Positions 25,004 to 34,469 of a stretch of DNA of 64,000 nucleotides are shown one piece after another. The notes below the pieces were generated by a model. It was not told the origin of the DNA and searched no databases. It worked only from the letters and a program-made list of their open reading frames with translations. The number at the start of each line of letters is the position of its first letter. Position 1 is the stretch's first letter. Source of the stretch: Streptacidiphilus albus JL83 (GTDB lineage Bacteria; Actinomycetota; Actinomycetes; Streptomycetales; Streptomycetaceae). Made by a program: the position numbers and the translations under genes. Where the stretch lies: positions 1,922,001 through 1,986,000 of the forward strand of contig NZ_JQML01000001.1 in the NCBI RefSeq assembly GCF_000744705.1, read 5' to 3'.

Positions 25004-26518
25004 TCAGTTGCTCCTGATGGAACGGGAATCTTCGGTACCGGCAGAGGTCGCGGCGGCGCCGGTGGCCGCCGCCCAGAGGTGGTGCACGGCATAGGAGCGC
25101 CAGGGGCGCCAGCCGTCCGCGTCCAGCCCCTCCGGCGCACCGGCGGCGCGCAGGCCGTGGCGCACGCCGATGTCGGTGGGCAGGTAGGCGTCCGGGTCGC
25201 TGAGGGCGCGCATCCGGACATAGGAGACGGTCCACGGGCCGATCCCGGGCAGGGCCAGCAGGTCGGCCGCCGCCTGCTCGCGGTCCACCCCGGGACGCAG
25301 GTCGACACTGCCCTCGGCCAGCGCCGCGCACAGCCCGCGCAGCGCCCGCTGCCGGGCCCGGGGCATGGCCAGGTCGGCGTCCTCGGCCCCGGCGAGCGCG
25401 GCGGCGCTGGGGAACAGCCTGGTCAGGCCGCCGCTGGGAAGCGGCAGTGGGACGCCGTAGCGCTCGGCCAGCCGCCCCGCGAGGGTCCGCGCGGCGGCGA
25501 CGGTGACCTGCTGCCCGAGCACCGCGCGCACCGCCAGCTCGTGCGGGTCGACATGGCCGGGCGAGCGCAGCCCGGGACGGGCCGCGACCAGCGGTCCGAG
25601 GTGGGGGTCGCCGCCGAGGGCGCGGTCCACCGCCTCGGGATCGGCGTCCAGGTCGAACAGCGCCCGTAGCCGCTGGACGGCGGTGGTGAGGTCACGCAGC
25701 GAGGTCAGCTGCAGTCGGCAGTCCAGCCAGGCCTGGGAACGGCCGGCCCGGTCGGTGCGCGGCTCGTCGACCTCGGCGACGCCGGGGCCGCCGGGCAGGT
25801 CCAGCGTCCGCCGGTAGGTACGCGGTCCGCCCTCGGTCCGGATCGTCTCCTCGACCCCGGGGACGGTGCGCAGCCCGAGGAAGTCGAAGACATGGGCGGC
25901 GTCGAACGGCTCCCGGCAGGCGAGCCGCAGCGGTATGGTCCCCGGCACGGCGGCCCTGCGGGACGGCCGCTGCCGCAGCTCGGTCGGGGTGAGGCCGTAG
26001 ACGGCCCGGATGGTCTCGTTGAACTGGCGGACGCTGGCGAAGCCGGCCGCGAAGGCCGCGTCGGTCGCGCTGAGGTCGGTGGTCTGCAGCAGCAGCCGGG
26101 CGGTGTGGGCACGCTGCGAGCGGGCCAGCGCCTGCGGTCCCGCGCCCAGCTCGGTGACCAGTTCGCGGGTGAGGTGCCGCTCGCTGTAGCCGAGGCGCGC
26201 GGCGAGCCCGGCGACGCCCTCGCGGTCCACCACCCCGTCGCCGATCATCCGCATGGCGCGGGCCACCAGGTCGGCCCGGACGTTCCAGTCCGGCGAGCCG
26301 GGGACCGCGTCCGGGCGGCAGCGCCGGCAGGCCCGGAAGCCGGCGGTCTGCGCGGCGGCGGCGGTCGGGTAGAAGTGCACGTTCTGGCGCTTGGGCGTCA
26401 TCGCCGGGCAGCTCGGTCGGCAGTAGATGCCGGTGGTGCGGACAGCGGTGAAGAACACGCCGTCGAAGCGCGCGTCGCGGCTGCTCACCGCCCGGTAGCT
26501 GGTCTCCTCGTCAATCAC
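25004..26518 (-). CDS. Ada-type regulator fused to AlkA glycosylase
   Basis: A 504-residue fusion. The N-terminus is an Ada zinc-methyltransferase-like domain (Cys33 and Cys37 in IYCRPSC, Cys64 and Cys67 in RACRRC), which can sense methylphosphotriesters. Next comes an AraC HTH (residues 80-180, with GYSERHLTRELVTELG) and then an AlkA-like N-domain and HhH-GPD glycosylase (LLALPGIGPWTVSYVRMRAL, with DIGVRHGL supplying the Asp). It excises 3-methyladenine and related bases and probably self-regulates. GTG 26518 starts at the conserved MIDExxxYRAV position. It is followed by ogt. Confidence 0.92.
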   Translation of the reverse strand: MIDEETSYRAVSSRDARFDGVFFTAVRTTGIYCRPSCPAMTPKRQNVHFYPTAAAAQTAGFRACRRCRPDAVPGSPDWNVRADLVARAMRMIGDGVVDREGVAGLAARLGYSERHLTRELVTELGAGPQALARSQRAHTARLLLQTTDLSATDAAFAAGFASVRQFNETIRAVYGLTPTELRQRPSRRAAVPGTIPLRLACREPFDAAHVFDFLGLRTVPGVEETIRTEGGPRTYRRTLDLPGGPGVAEVDEPRTDRAGRSQAWLDCRLQLTSLRDLTTAVQRLRALFDLDADPEAVDRALGGDPHLGPLVAARPGLRSPGHVDPHELAVRAVLGQQVTVAAARTLAGRLAERYGVPLPLPSGGLTRLFPSAAALAGAEDADLAMPRARQRALRGLCAALAEGSVDLRPGVDREQAAADLLALPGIGPWTVSYVRMRALSDPDAYLPTDIGVRHGLRAAGAPEGLDADGWRPWRSYAVHHLWAAATGAAATSAGTEDSRSIRSN

Positions 26519-26719
26519 AGCTCCAAGTCTGCGGCATCGGCGACCACGGGACTGGCGGGCATCGGACATGGCGGTCAGCGCTCCGGGGCGGCCCCGCTCT
26601 GGCGGTATCTTGACGAATGGCGGCGATCACGCCACTCGTGGCCGGCGGCCCGGCCGGGCCAGACTCGGGGTGACCGCAGCACCCCCGCTCCCAGCCCTCC
26701 CACTCCCCCGGAGCCCGCC

Positions 26720-27205
26720 GTGACCGTTGCCGCCACCAGCTCGCCCGACAGCGCCGTCCTCGGCACCGCCCCGGCCGACCCCGCGCGGGCCGCCGCCCAC
26801 TTCGCCGCGCGGCTGGCCTTCGAGGCGGACGTCTCCGACGTCCACGCGGACCTGCTGGCCGGGGTGGCGGGCCTGGTCGTGGTGGACACCCGCAGCGAGG
26901 CGGCCTGGGCCCAGGGACACCTCCCCGGCGCGCTGCACCTCCCGACCGGGCGGATCGCCGAGCGCGCGCCGGAGCTGATCGACCCCTCGCTCACCGTCGT
27001 CACCTACTGCTGGGGCCCCGGCTGCAACGGCGCGACCCGCGCCGCCCTGGCCTTCGCCCGCCTCGGCTACCGGGCCAAGGAGATGCTCGGCGGCTTCGAG
27101 TACTGGGCCCGCGAGGGCTTCGCCTACGAGACCGTCCAGGGCACCGAACAGCGCCCGGTCGACGACCTCACCGCCCCGCGCTCCGGCCTCGCCTGCGACT
27201 GCTGA
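26720..27205 (+). CDS. Rhodanese-like domain protein
   Basis: A 161-residue single rhodanese domain. VVVDTRSEAAWAQGHLPGALHLP matches the CDC25/rhodanese strand and loop, and TYCWGPGCNGATRAAL holds the active-site loop, with Cys positions in CWGPGC. The domain probably transfers sulfane sulfur or acts as a sulfur/phosphate-relay module. GTG 26720 has GGAG upstream. It stands alone between the repair operon and the DUF4230 gene, with no partner to suggest a substrate. Confidence 0.88.
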   Translation: MTVAATSSPDSAVLGTAPADPARAAAHFAARLAFEADVSDVHADLLAGVAGLVVVDTRSEAAWAQGHLPGALHLPTGRIAERAPELIDPSLTVVTYCWGPGCNGATRAALAFARLGYRAKEMLGGFEYWAREGFAYETVQGTEQRPVDDLTAPRSGLACDC

Positions 27206-27281
27206 AACCGCCTCCCACCTGCACGGACCGCCGCCGAGCAGCACTGAGGGTCGGGCCGCGTGCCCTGCGCCGAGCCCGGCG

Positions 27282-28001
27282 CTACTTGTAGGTGACGGTC
27301 ACCGAGGTGAAGCCGAGGGAGCGGAGCAGGCCGGTCAGCATGAGCTGGGTGTTCTGCTCGGCGCGTTGGGTGAGGCCGCTGGCGGTGGCGGCCGTCTGGA
27401 TCTTCTGGGCGGCCAAGACCAGGAGCTTCTGCTGGTCGTCGGGGTTGCCGGAGAAGAAGTCGCCGATCCGGTTGAACAGGCCGCGGTTCTGCGCGAAGAC
27501 GTAGGACTGCTTGGGGTTGAGCGCGGTCTGGCCGAGTTGGGCGGGCGGCAGCACCAGCGTGGCGGAGCGGCGGTCGGCGGAGACCGTCACCGTGGCCTTG
27601 CCGAGGTCCACGTAGGACTGGACGGTTCCGGCGGCGACATAGAGGGTGTCATTGCCGAGCAGCGCCGAGGGGAGGTAGTTGGCCTCCTGGTCGAGGTCGA
27701 CCACGATCTGGAAGTTGCCGGTGGCGGCGTCGTAGTCGCTCATGTTCTCGATGGACTGGAGCACCGCCGGCTGGCTCCGGTCCACGGTGCTGGTGGCGAA
27801 GGGGTTGGGCAGCCCGGGGAGCCAGTCGAACTTGGCGGCGGCCAGGAACAGCGCCACGATCACCGCGAAGGTGACCGGGATGCTGATGTACCAGGGAATG
27901 CGGCGCGGTTCGCGCCGGATCCTGGTCGCGGAGGCCTGTTCCACGGCATCGCCCTCGTCGGAGCGCCGGCTGCCGCGTACGGAGCCGCGTGCTGATCTCA
28001 T
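27282..28001 (-). CDS. DUF4230 membrane-anchored protein
   Basis: A 239-residue protein with one N-terminal transmembrane helix (IPVTFAVIVALFLAAAKFDWL, about residues 40-61). An extracellular DUF4230 domain follows, marked by LQSIENMSDYDAATGNFQIVVDLDQE and a C-terminal RSLGFTSVTVTYK. The family's function is unknown. It is monocistronic, with rsgA next on the same strand upstream of it. Confidence 0.83.
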   Translation of the reverse strand: MRSARGSVRGSRRSDEGDAVEQASATRIRREPRRIPWYISIPVTFAVIVALFLAAAKFDWLPGLPNPFATSTVDRSQPAVLQSIENMSDYDAATGNFQIVVDLDQEANYLPSALLGNDTLYVAAGTVQSYVDLGKATVTVSADRRSATLVLPPAQLGQTALNPKQSYVFAQNRGLFNRIGDFFSGNPDDQQKLLVLAAQKIQTAATASGLTQRAEQNTQLMLTGLLRSLGFTSVTVTYK

Positions 28002-28128
28002 CGCGATCCTCCCTCACCGTTGGCGTACTGATGAATAATCAGCCGTCCTTCGAGGGCTCCTACCCAGCTCGGGCCGTCCCACCGTCGACTCCTCGGAGGG
28101 ATCGTCGACGACAGGACGGCCGCTGCCG

Positions 28129-29217
28129 TCAGTGGCGTCCGGCCTTCCAGCGCTTGAGCCGTTCGGTCCGCATCCGGGCGTCGCTGCGGGAGGCGATCCA
28201 GGCGTTCTCGCGGACCAGCTTGCGGTGGCTCTCCAGCCGACGCGCCGTCAACCGTCCTTCTGCCAGGGCCTGCTGGACCGCACAGTCGGGTTCGTGGAGG
28301 TGCCGGCAGTCGGCGAAGCGGCAGCCCTCGGCGAGGGCCTCGATCTCCGCGAAGACCTGGCGGACGCCGTCGGCCGCGTCGTAGAGGCCGACGCCGCGCA
28401 GCCCGGGGGTGTCGATCAGCACGCCGCCGCCGGGCAGCGGGTGGAGGTCGCGGCTGGTCGAGGTGTGCCGGCCCTTCCCGTCGACCCGGGTCCGGCGGAC
28501 GTCCATGACCGGGCTGCCGAGCAGGGTGTTGGCGATGGTGGACTTGCCCGCGCCGGACTGGCCGACCAGCACGCCGGTGCCGGTGAGCCGCGCGGCCAGG
28601 GCGTCCATGCCGAGGCCGGTGGGCGCGCTGACGACCAGCACCTCCACCCCCGGGGCGACCGACTCGACGTCCTCACGGATCTGGTCGGCGTCGATGGCCA
28701 GGTCGGCCTTGGTGAGCAGGATCAGCGGCTCGGCGGGACGGGAGCGGCCGGAGCCGGCCAGTGCCAGCGCCAGCAGCCGCTCCACCCGTTCCAGGTCGGG
28801 CACGACCGCGAGCGTCACGCAGATGACGATGTGGTCGACGTTGGCCGCCAGGACCTGGGCCTCGGAGCGCTTGGACGAGGTCGAGCGGACGATCGCGGTC
28901 CGGCGCTGGAGCAGGGTCCGGACGAAGCGCGGATCACCGTGCGGGTCGACGGCGGCCCAGTCCCCGGTGCAGACGATCCGCATCGGGTCGCGCGGCGTGA
29001 CGAAGGCGGTGTCGGCCTGGACGGTGCCGTCCTGGGTGACCAGGTCGCAGCGGCCGCGGTCGACCCGGACGACCCGCCCGGGCAGCAGCCCCTGGGCGGC
29101 GTACGGGGCGAACTCGGCCGCCAGCCCGGCGTCCCAGCCGTAGCGGGTCAGCGGATGGGCGTGGGGGGACGGAGCACAGGGGGAAGGAGCGTGGGAGGAC
29201 GGAGCGTGGGAGGACAA
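28129..29217 (-). CDS. rsgA: Ribosome small-subunit GTPase RsgA
   Basis: A 362-residue circularly permuted GTPase for late 30S maturation. An OB-like N-domain (GRVVRVDRGRCDLVT) precedes the G-motifs in permuted order: TKADLAID (G4), SAPTGLGMDAL (G5), GQSGAGKSTIANTLLG (G1) and DTPGLRGVGL (G3). The C-terminal zinc domain has CRFADCRHLHEPDC. The first residues SSHAPSSHAPS come from a short tandem DNA repeat, so the true start may be a few codons later. Confidence 0.95.
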   Translation of the reverse strand: MSSHAPSSHAPSPCAPSPHAHPLTRYGWDAGLAAEFAPYAAQGLLPGRVVRVDRGRCDLVTQDGTVQADTAFVTPRDPMRIVCTGDWAAVDPHGDPRFVRTLLQRRTAIVRSTSSKRSEAQVLAANVDHIVICVTLAVVPDLERVERLLALALAGSGRSRPAEPLILLTKADLAIDADQIREDVESVAPGVEVLVVSAPTGLGMDALAARLTGTGVLVGQSGAGKSTIANTLLGSPVMDVRRTRVDGKGRHTSTSRDLHPLPGGGVLIDTPGLRGVGLYDAADGVRQVFAEIEALAEGCRFADCRHLHEPDCAVQQALAEGRLTARRLESHRKLVRENAWIASRSDARMRTERLKRWKAGRH

Positions 29218-29377
29218 GGGGAACCCTTCGAGGGGCGGCCCCGGCGGTGCGCCGTCGACAGGGAGCGGAGCGGTGTCAGCCGGAGGCCGGGGAAGTGGGC
29301 ACGGTGTGCTGCGGGATGCGGGCGGAGCCCGGTGCGGCAGAGGTCATCGCGGTCCTCGCTTCCTGGGGGTCGAAGGG

Positions 29378-29407
29378 CGGCGTCGGCAGCGGCCGTTGCC
29401 GACGCCG
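29378..29407. terminator. Hairpin between lacI-type and rsgA genes
   Basis: CGGCGTCGGCA pairs with TGCCGACGCCG (29378-29388, 29397-29407), an 11 bp stem with an 8-base loop. It lies about 85 bp after the LacI-type stop codon on the minus strand. The rest of 29218-29491 shows no gene. Confidence 0.8.
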
Positions 29408-29491
29408 TCACCGTAGCCGGGCAGCTCGCCGTGCCGCCAGTGGATTTCCGGCAGGCCCCGTCGGCCCCGTCCACCCCGTCCACCCCGTCGA

Positions 29492-30541
29492 CTACGCGGA
29501 CTCCCGTACCACCAGCGTGGGTTCGAAGAGGACCGGTGTCTGCTCCCCGTCCGGGTCGGCGATCTGTTCGAGCAGCAGCTCGGCCATCCGCGCGGCCATC
29601 TCCTCCAGCGGCTGCCGGACGGTGGTCAGCGGCGGGTCGCAGGCCAGCGCGGCGCTGCTGTCGTCGAAGCCCAGCAGGGCCACGTCCTCCGGGACCCGGC
29701 GGCCGGCCCGGCCGAGGACCGGGATCGCGCCCAGCGCCATCAGGTCGGAGGCGACGAAGACGGCGTCGAAGTCGGGGGTCTCGGCCAGCAGTCGGCGCAT
29801 CGCCGCGGCTCCGCCGGTCTGGGTGAAGTCGCCCTCGACCATCCCCGCCTCGGTGAGCCCGTGCCGGGCCAGCGCCGCCCGGAAGCCGGTCAGCCGCTCC
29901 TGGCTGGAGGGCATGTCCAAGGGGCCGGCCAGGGTGGCGATCCGGCGCCGCCCGACCGCGACCAGGTGGTCCACCGCCAGTTCCGCGCCCGCCCGTTGGT
30001 CGGCCTCGACCACGCTGATCGGCGTCGGCCGTCCCGGGCGGCCGGACAGCACGGCCGGCAGCCCCGCCCGGGCCAGCAGCTCCGGCAGCGGGTCGGCGGC
30101 GTCACCGCAGATCAGCACGACCCCGTCGACGTGGCCCTGGCGCAGGTAGCTGACCAGGTTGGCGCGCGAGGGGCCGTCGTCCACCAGCATCAGCACCAGC
30201 TGCACCCCGCGCGGACGGATCACCTCCAGCACACCGGTGACGACCCGTCCGAAGAAGGGGTCGGTGAAGACCCGGCCCAGGAAGGGGTCGGCCACCGCGC
30301 GCTGCTCGGGCTCGGAGACGACCAGGGCGATGGAGTCGGTGCGCCGGGTCACCAGCGAACGGGCGGCCCGGTTCGGCACGTAGTCGGTCTCCAGCACCGC
30401 CTGCTCCACCAGCGCGCGCATGGCGGGGTCGACGGTGGTGCGGCCGTTGATGACCCGGGAGACGGTGGCGCGGGAGACCCCGGCCACCCGGGCCACGTCC
30501 TCCAGCGTGGCCGGCGCGGCCGACGTCGGCTTTCTGCTCAT
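29492..30541 (-). CDS. LacI-family transcriptional regulator
   Basis: A 349-residue protein. The N-terminal HTH and hinge are standard (LEDVARVAGVSRATVSRVIN, then VPNRAARSLVTRRT), followed by a periplasmic-binding-like sugar-sensing domain (SIALVVSEPEQ, then DGVVLICGDAADP, and DVALLGFDDSSAALACDPPLTTVRQPLEEM). The effector is unknown; no sugar transporter is adjacent. The ATG 30541 has TATAAC seven bases upstream (30549-30554) and no ribosome site, consistent with a leaderless message. YihY lies directly upstream on the same strand. Confidence 0.93.
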   Translation of the reverse strand: MSRKPTSAAPATLEDVARVAGVSRATVSRVINGRTTVDPAMRALVEQAVLETDYVPNRAARSLVTRRTDSIALVVSEPEQRAVADPFLGRVFTDPFFGRVVTGVLEVIRPRGVQLVLMLVDDGPSRANLVSYLRQGHVDGVVLICGDAADPLPELLARAGLPAVLSGRPGRPTPISVVEADQRAGAELAVDHLVAVGRRRIATLAGPLDMPSSQERLTGFRAALARHGLTEAGMVEGDFTQTGGAAAMRRLLAETPDFDAVFVASDLMALGAIPVLGRAGRRVPEDVALLGFDDSSAALACDPPLTTVRQPLEEMAARMAELLLEQIADPDGEQTPVLFEPTLVVRESA

Positions 30542-30621
30542 GGTTGCAGTTATACCGCCGCCGTTCACCGCCGCGCGGCCCTGCGCCGAAGATCGACCGC
30601 TCAGTGGTCGCTCGGCCGCGC

Positions 30622-31857
30622 TCAGTACCCGGAGCCGCCGGGGTCCTCGGGGCCGTCGGGGCCCTTCGGACCGCCGGGCGTCGGGCCGTCGTCCTCCGGG
30701 GGCGGGTATCGGTGGCGGCGGAGGCCGGGGCCCCGGGTCTGGATCCGGCCGCGGATGTCCTTGTGCGGCAGGAAGTCGGCCCAGCGCTCCGGGTACTCGG
30801 CGGGCGCCTCGCCCTCGGCCTCCTCGCCGGCCGGCGGCGGATTGGCGGCGCGGTTGCGGACGGCGGAGCGGCGGGCCTCGGCCCGGCGCACCAACTCGGC
30901 CGCCGCCTCCTCCCGGGCCCGCTCGTTCTGGGCGCGGGCCGCCTCGGTGGCACGGCTCGGCCACATCCGGTCGACCGAGGCGTTCATCGCCGCGCCGATC
31001 AGCACCGCCAGCGCGGTGACCCCGATCCACAGCAGCACCGCGACCGGCGCGGCCAGCGAGCTGTAGACGGTCGGCCCCTCGACCGAGTGCACCAGGTAGA
31101 AGCGCAGCACGCCACTGCCGACGGCGAGCACCAGCAGGGCGACCAACGCACCCGGGAGGTCCTCCTTCCACGGCGTCCTGACCGGGACGGAGACGTGGTA
31201 GAGCGTGGTCATGAAGACCACCGAGAGCACCACCGCGGAGGGCCAGTACAGCGCGTGGACCAGTCCGGCGGACATCGGCAGCGCGTCGACCACCAGCCCG
31301 GGGCCGGCCACCAGCAGCGGCAGCACGATGGTGCCGACGATCAGCGCGACGATGTAGAGGCCGAGCGACAGCACCCGGGTGTGGATGATGCCGCGGTTGC
31401 CCTCCAGCCCGTACATGATGGTGACGGTCTCGACGAAGACGTAGAGGGCGCGCGATCCCGACCAGAGCGCGAGCATGAAGCCGATGGAGATCAGGTCGGG
31501 TCTGCCGCCGCTGAAGACACTGTGCAGCAGCGGGGTGACCACCTGGTTGATGGAGGACTGGGAGAGCACCACGCCGGCCGCGTTGAGGATGTCCCGCTCG
31601 ACGACGGCGATGGTGGACCGGCTGAGGTAGCCGAGGGTGCCGGCCAGGCAGAGCAGCAGCGGGGGCACCGACATCAGGGTGAAGAAGGCGACCTCGGCGG
31701 CGAGCCCGGTGACCCGGTACTCCATGCAGGTGTTGGTGGTGTCCTTGATCAGTTTCCAGACGATCGTCCGGTAGGTCGGGCCGGCCCGGCGCCCCGACCG
31801 TCGGGAGCGTCGGGCCCGGTGGCGGGACGGTCGTGGGGCTTCACCTGCTGGCTGCAC
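30622..31857 (-). CDS. YihY/BrkB-family membrane protein
   Basis: A 411-residue inner-membrane protein. The family core with about six helices begins TNTCMEYRVTGLAAEVAFFTLMSVPPLLLCLAGTLG and contains GFMLALWSGSRALYVFVETVTIMYGL and DLPGALVALLVLAVGSGVLRFYLVHS. The C-terminal 100 residues are charged and Pro-rich. Members were once thought to be RNase BN, an assignment since withdrawn; function is unknown. GTG at 31857 is chosen because the basic segment before the first helix belongs to the family, though no clear ribosome site is seen. Confidence 0.87.
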   Translation of the reverse strand: MQPAGEAPRPSRHRARRSRRSGRRAGPTYRTIVWKLIKDTTNTCMEYRVTGLAAEVAFFTLMSVPPLLLCLAGTLGYLSRSTIAVVERDILNAAGVVLSQSSINQVVTPLLHSVFSGGRPDLISIGFMLALWSGSRALYVFVETVTIMYGLEGNRGIIHTRVLSLGLYIVALIVGTIVLPLLVAGPGLVVDALPMSAGLVHALYWPSAVVLSVVFMTTLYHVSVPVRTPWKEDLPGALVALLVLAVGSGVLRFYLVHSVEGPTVYSSLAAPVAVLLWIGVTALAVLIGAAMNASVDRMWPSRATEAARAQNERAREEAAAELVRRAEARRSAVRNRAANPPPAGEEAEGEAPAEYPERWADFLPHKDIRGRIQTRGPGLRRHRYPPPEDDGPTPGGPKGPDGPEDPGGSGY

Positions 31858-32062
31858 AGCAGTGAGCGTATCCAACCCGGGGACCTGTTCCGGCACGGGC
31901 CGGTCGCGGAGGCGGCCGGGAGCCGGTGGGCAGGCGGCGGGGAGACAGCCGGGAGCCGGTCGGCGCCTGCTGACACCTGCTCGGATCAGCCCAGGTCGCC
32001 GGGGCGGCCGGCTCCGGCCATGGTGGGGGGACGGACTTGTCGGACATGTGAGGGCGGACCTG

Positions 32063-32683
32063 GTGCGAACGATCCATGGGCGGGGTACGGAATCCGGCGG
32101 CGGCCGGCGCACCGTCGCGGCGGCGACGGTGCTGCTGCTGGCCGCGGGCGCGGCCGGCGGCCTGGCGGCCTGCAGCAGTTCCAGCAAGAGTTCGTCCGCC
32201 GCCTCGGCGGTGGCGTCGGCGGGCGGCTCCTTCTCCGGCGAGGCGCCGTCGGCGCTGGCCTCGCTGGCGGCCTCGGCCTCGGCGATGGCCTCGGCCCGAT
32301 CGGCCTCGGCGAGCGCGGCGGCGGCCTCCTTCGAGGCCTCGGTCGACGCCGCGGGCGCCTCGGCCAGCGCGTCGGCCTCGGCGGCGCTGGCGGCGGTCAC
32401 CGGCGCCGGGAACGCGGCGGGCGACGTGCTGCTGACGGGCATTCCGCTGGGCTCCACCGGCGGGCTGCACGCGGTGAAGGTGACCATCACCAACCGCACC
32501 GGGAAGACCGCGAACTTCGCGGTGAAGATCGACTGGAACGACAGCTCCGGCAAGACCGTGGACAGCTCGATCGTCGGCACCCACGACCTGGCCGCGGGCG
32601 CGGTGGCCACCCCGGTGGCGTTCAGCCGGGAGCCCGCGACCACCACGCTGGTTCCCCAGGTCGCCAAGGCCCAGCACTACTGA
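32063..32683 (+). CDS. Lipoprotein with Ser/Ala-rich linker
   Basis: A 206-residue lipoprotein: signal with lipobox LAAC at Cys37, a 90-residue low-complexity Ser/Ala stretch (SASAMASARSASASAAAAS), then a 75-residue beta domain (LHAVKVTITNRTGKTANFAVKIDWND, then HDLAAGAVATPVAFSR) like the FxLYD or DUF4352-type extracellular domains. GTG 32063 has AGGGCGG upstream; an earlier GTG at 32048 is possible. It is divergent from the YihY gene and 31 bp upstream of the hydrolase gene, probably one transcript. Confidence 0.7.
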   Translation: MRTIHGRGTESGGGRRTVAAATVLLLAAGAAGGLAACSSSSKSSSAASAVASAGGSFSGEAPSALASLAASASAMASARSASASAAAASFEASVDAAGASASASASAALAAVTGAGNAAGDVLLTGIPLGSTGGLHAVKVTITNRTGKTANFAVKIDWNDSSGKTVDSSIVGTHDLAAGAVATPVAFSREPATTTLVPQVAKAQHY

Positions 32684-32714
32684 CGCGACGGGACCGGGAC
32701 GGAGGAGCGACAGC

Positions 32715-34469
32715 GTGGCGCATGCGTCCAGTGCGGGTCCGGCCCCCGGAACGGGCCCGGGCCGGGGCGCGTCCGGGGTCTCCGGCGGCTCCTGGGTCAG
32801 GGCCTGGCGGCAGCGGGTCTCCAAGCAGCCCCGGGTGGTGCGCCGCGCGCCCTCCGGGGGCGCGGTCGCGGGCGCCTGCCTCTTCTACTGCCTGTCGCTG
32901 ACGCCCTCGCTGCTGCCCCGCTCCTGGTGGTTGCAGGGGCTCTGCGCCGGGATCACCGGTGCCATCGGCTACGGGCTGGGCGCGGCCGTCGGCGCCGGGG
33001 TCGGCTTCGTGCTGGGACGGCTGGACCGGCGTCCGGGGGCGCGGGTGCGCCGGATCGGCTGGGGCGTGCTCGCCGCCGTGGCGCTGCTGGGGATGGTCGC
33101 GATCACCGTGCGCAGCGCGCACTGGCAGAGCGAGGTGCGCCGGGCGGTCGCCGAGTCGCCGCATGTCTCCTGGTGGAGCTGGTGGCTGGTGCCGGTGGTG
33201 GCGCTGCTGGTCGGCGGGGTGCTGGTGCTGGTCGCGCGGCTGCTGCGGCTGGGCACCGGGCTGGTCGCGCACAGTCTCTCGCCGCTGGTGCCGCTGCCGG
33301 TCGCCTACACCATGGGCGTCGCGCTGGTGGTCTTCGTCACCGTCGGCGTGGTGCAGGGCTTCCTGCTGTCGGCCGCGCTGGACGTGGCCGAGAGCGCGGC
33401 CTCGCTCACCGACAGCGGGACGCCGCCGGGGATCGTGCGGCCCGAGCTGGCGACGCTCTCCGGCAGCCCGGCCTCCGGCGAGTCCTGGGACAGCCTGGGC
33501 TCCAAGGGCCGCGAGTTCGTCGGCGAGGCCCCGACCCGGGCCGGGATCACGGCCTTCACCGGGCACCCGGCGATGGATCCGGTCCGGGTCTACACCGGGC
33601 TGCGGTCCGCCGACACCCTGGACGGCCGGGCCGCCAAGGCCGTGGCCGAGCTGGTGCGCACCGGCGGTTTCGACCGCAAGGTGCTCGCGGTGCTGGCGAC
33701 CACCGGCAGCGGCTGGGTCAACCGGCAGTCCGGCACCCCGCTGGAGTACATGTACGGCGGTGACAGCGCGCTGGTCGCGATGCAGTACTCCTATCTGCCG
33801 AGCTGGGTCTCGGTGCTGACCGAGGACGAGGCGGCGGACGCCGGGAAGGCGCTGTTCGACGCGGTCTACGCGAAGTGGTCGACGCTGCCGCCGACGAGCC
33901 GCCCCAAGCTGGTGGTCTACGGCGAGAGCCTCGGCTCCTACGCCACCGAGGAGGCCTTCGGCGGCGACCTGGCGACGCTGAGCGCCCGCACCGACGGCGC
34001 ACTGCTGGTCGGCCCGACCTTCGACAACCCGATGTGGCAGCACCTCACCGAGGAGCGCGAGCCCGGGAGTCCGGCCTGGCGGCCGGTGGTCCAGCAGGGC
34101 CGGACGGTCCGCTTCGCCCAGGTGCCGTCCGACCTGGCCGTCCCGGACGCGCCCTGGCACACCCCGCGCACCGTCTATCTGCAGAACGGCTCGGACCCGA
34201 TCGTCTGGTGGTCCCCCGGGCTGTTCCTGAACCGCCCGGACTGGCTGGACCGTCCCCGGGCCGCCGACGTCTCCTCGGCGATGCGCTTCTACCCGGTGGT
34301 GACCTTCTGGCAGGTGGCCTGCGACCTGGTGGACGCCAACGGTGTGCCCCCGGGCCACGGCCACCGCTACGGCACCATGCCGACCACCGCCTGGGCCGCG
34401 ATGATCCCACCGCCGGGCTGGACGGCGGCGGACACCGCGCGGCTGAAGACGCTGATGGCGGGCCTGTGA
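32715..34469 (+). CDS. Membrane alpha/beta-hydrolase family protein
   Basis: A 584-residue protein with about six N-terminal helices (roughly residues 48-230) and a large extracytoplasmic or cytoplasmic hydrolase domain. The nucleophile elbow is KLVVYGESLGSYATEEAF. WWSPGLFLNRPDWL and the C-terminal WQVACDLVDANGVPPGHGHRYG, with a candidate catalytic His, fit the alpha/beta-hydrolase family known in Rv-type membrane proteins (DUF2319). The substrate is unknown, probably a lipid or ester. GTG 32715 has GGAGGAG upstream. The stop overlaps the next gene (GTGA). Confidence 0.82.
   Translation: MAHASSAGPAPGTGPGRGASGVSGGSWVRAWRQRVSKQPRVVRRAPSGGAVAGACLFYCLSLTPSLLPRSWWLQGLCAGITGAIGYGLGAAVGAGVGFVLGRLDRRPGARVRRIGWGVLAAVALLGMVAITVRSAHWQSEVRRAVAESPHVSWWSWWLVPVVALLVGGVLVLVARLLRLGTGLVAHSLSPLVPLPVAYTMGVALVVFVTVGVVQGFLLSAALDVAESAASLTDSGTPPGIVRPELATLSGSPASGESWDSLGSKGREFVGEAPTRAGITAFTGHPAMDPVRVYTGLRSADTLDGRAAKAVAELVRTGGFDRKVLAVLATTGSGWVNRQSGTPLEYMYGGDSALVAMQYSYLPSWVSVLTEDEAADAGKALFDAVYAKWSTLPPTSRPKLVVYGESLGSYATEEAFGGDLATLSARTDGALLVGPTFDNPMWQHLTEEREPGSPAWRPVVQQGRTVRFAQVPSDLAVPDAPWHTPRTVYLQNGSDPIVWWSPGLFLNRPDWLDRPRAADVSSAMRFYPVVTFWQVACDLVDANGVPPGHGHRYGTMPTTAWAAMIPPPGWTAADTARLKTLMAGL

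Noticed and set aside
29148-29483. A 111-residue minus-strand ORF between the LacI-type and rsgA genes
   Set aside because: Pro/Arg low complexity, overlaps the rsgA start and crosses a terminator hairpin.
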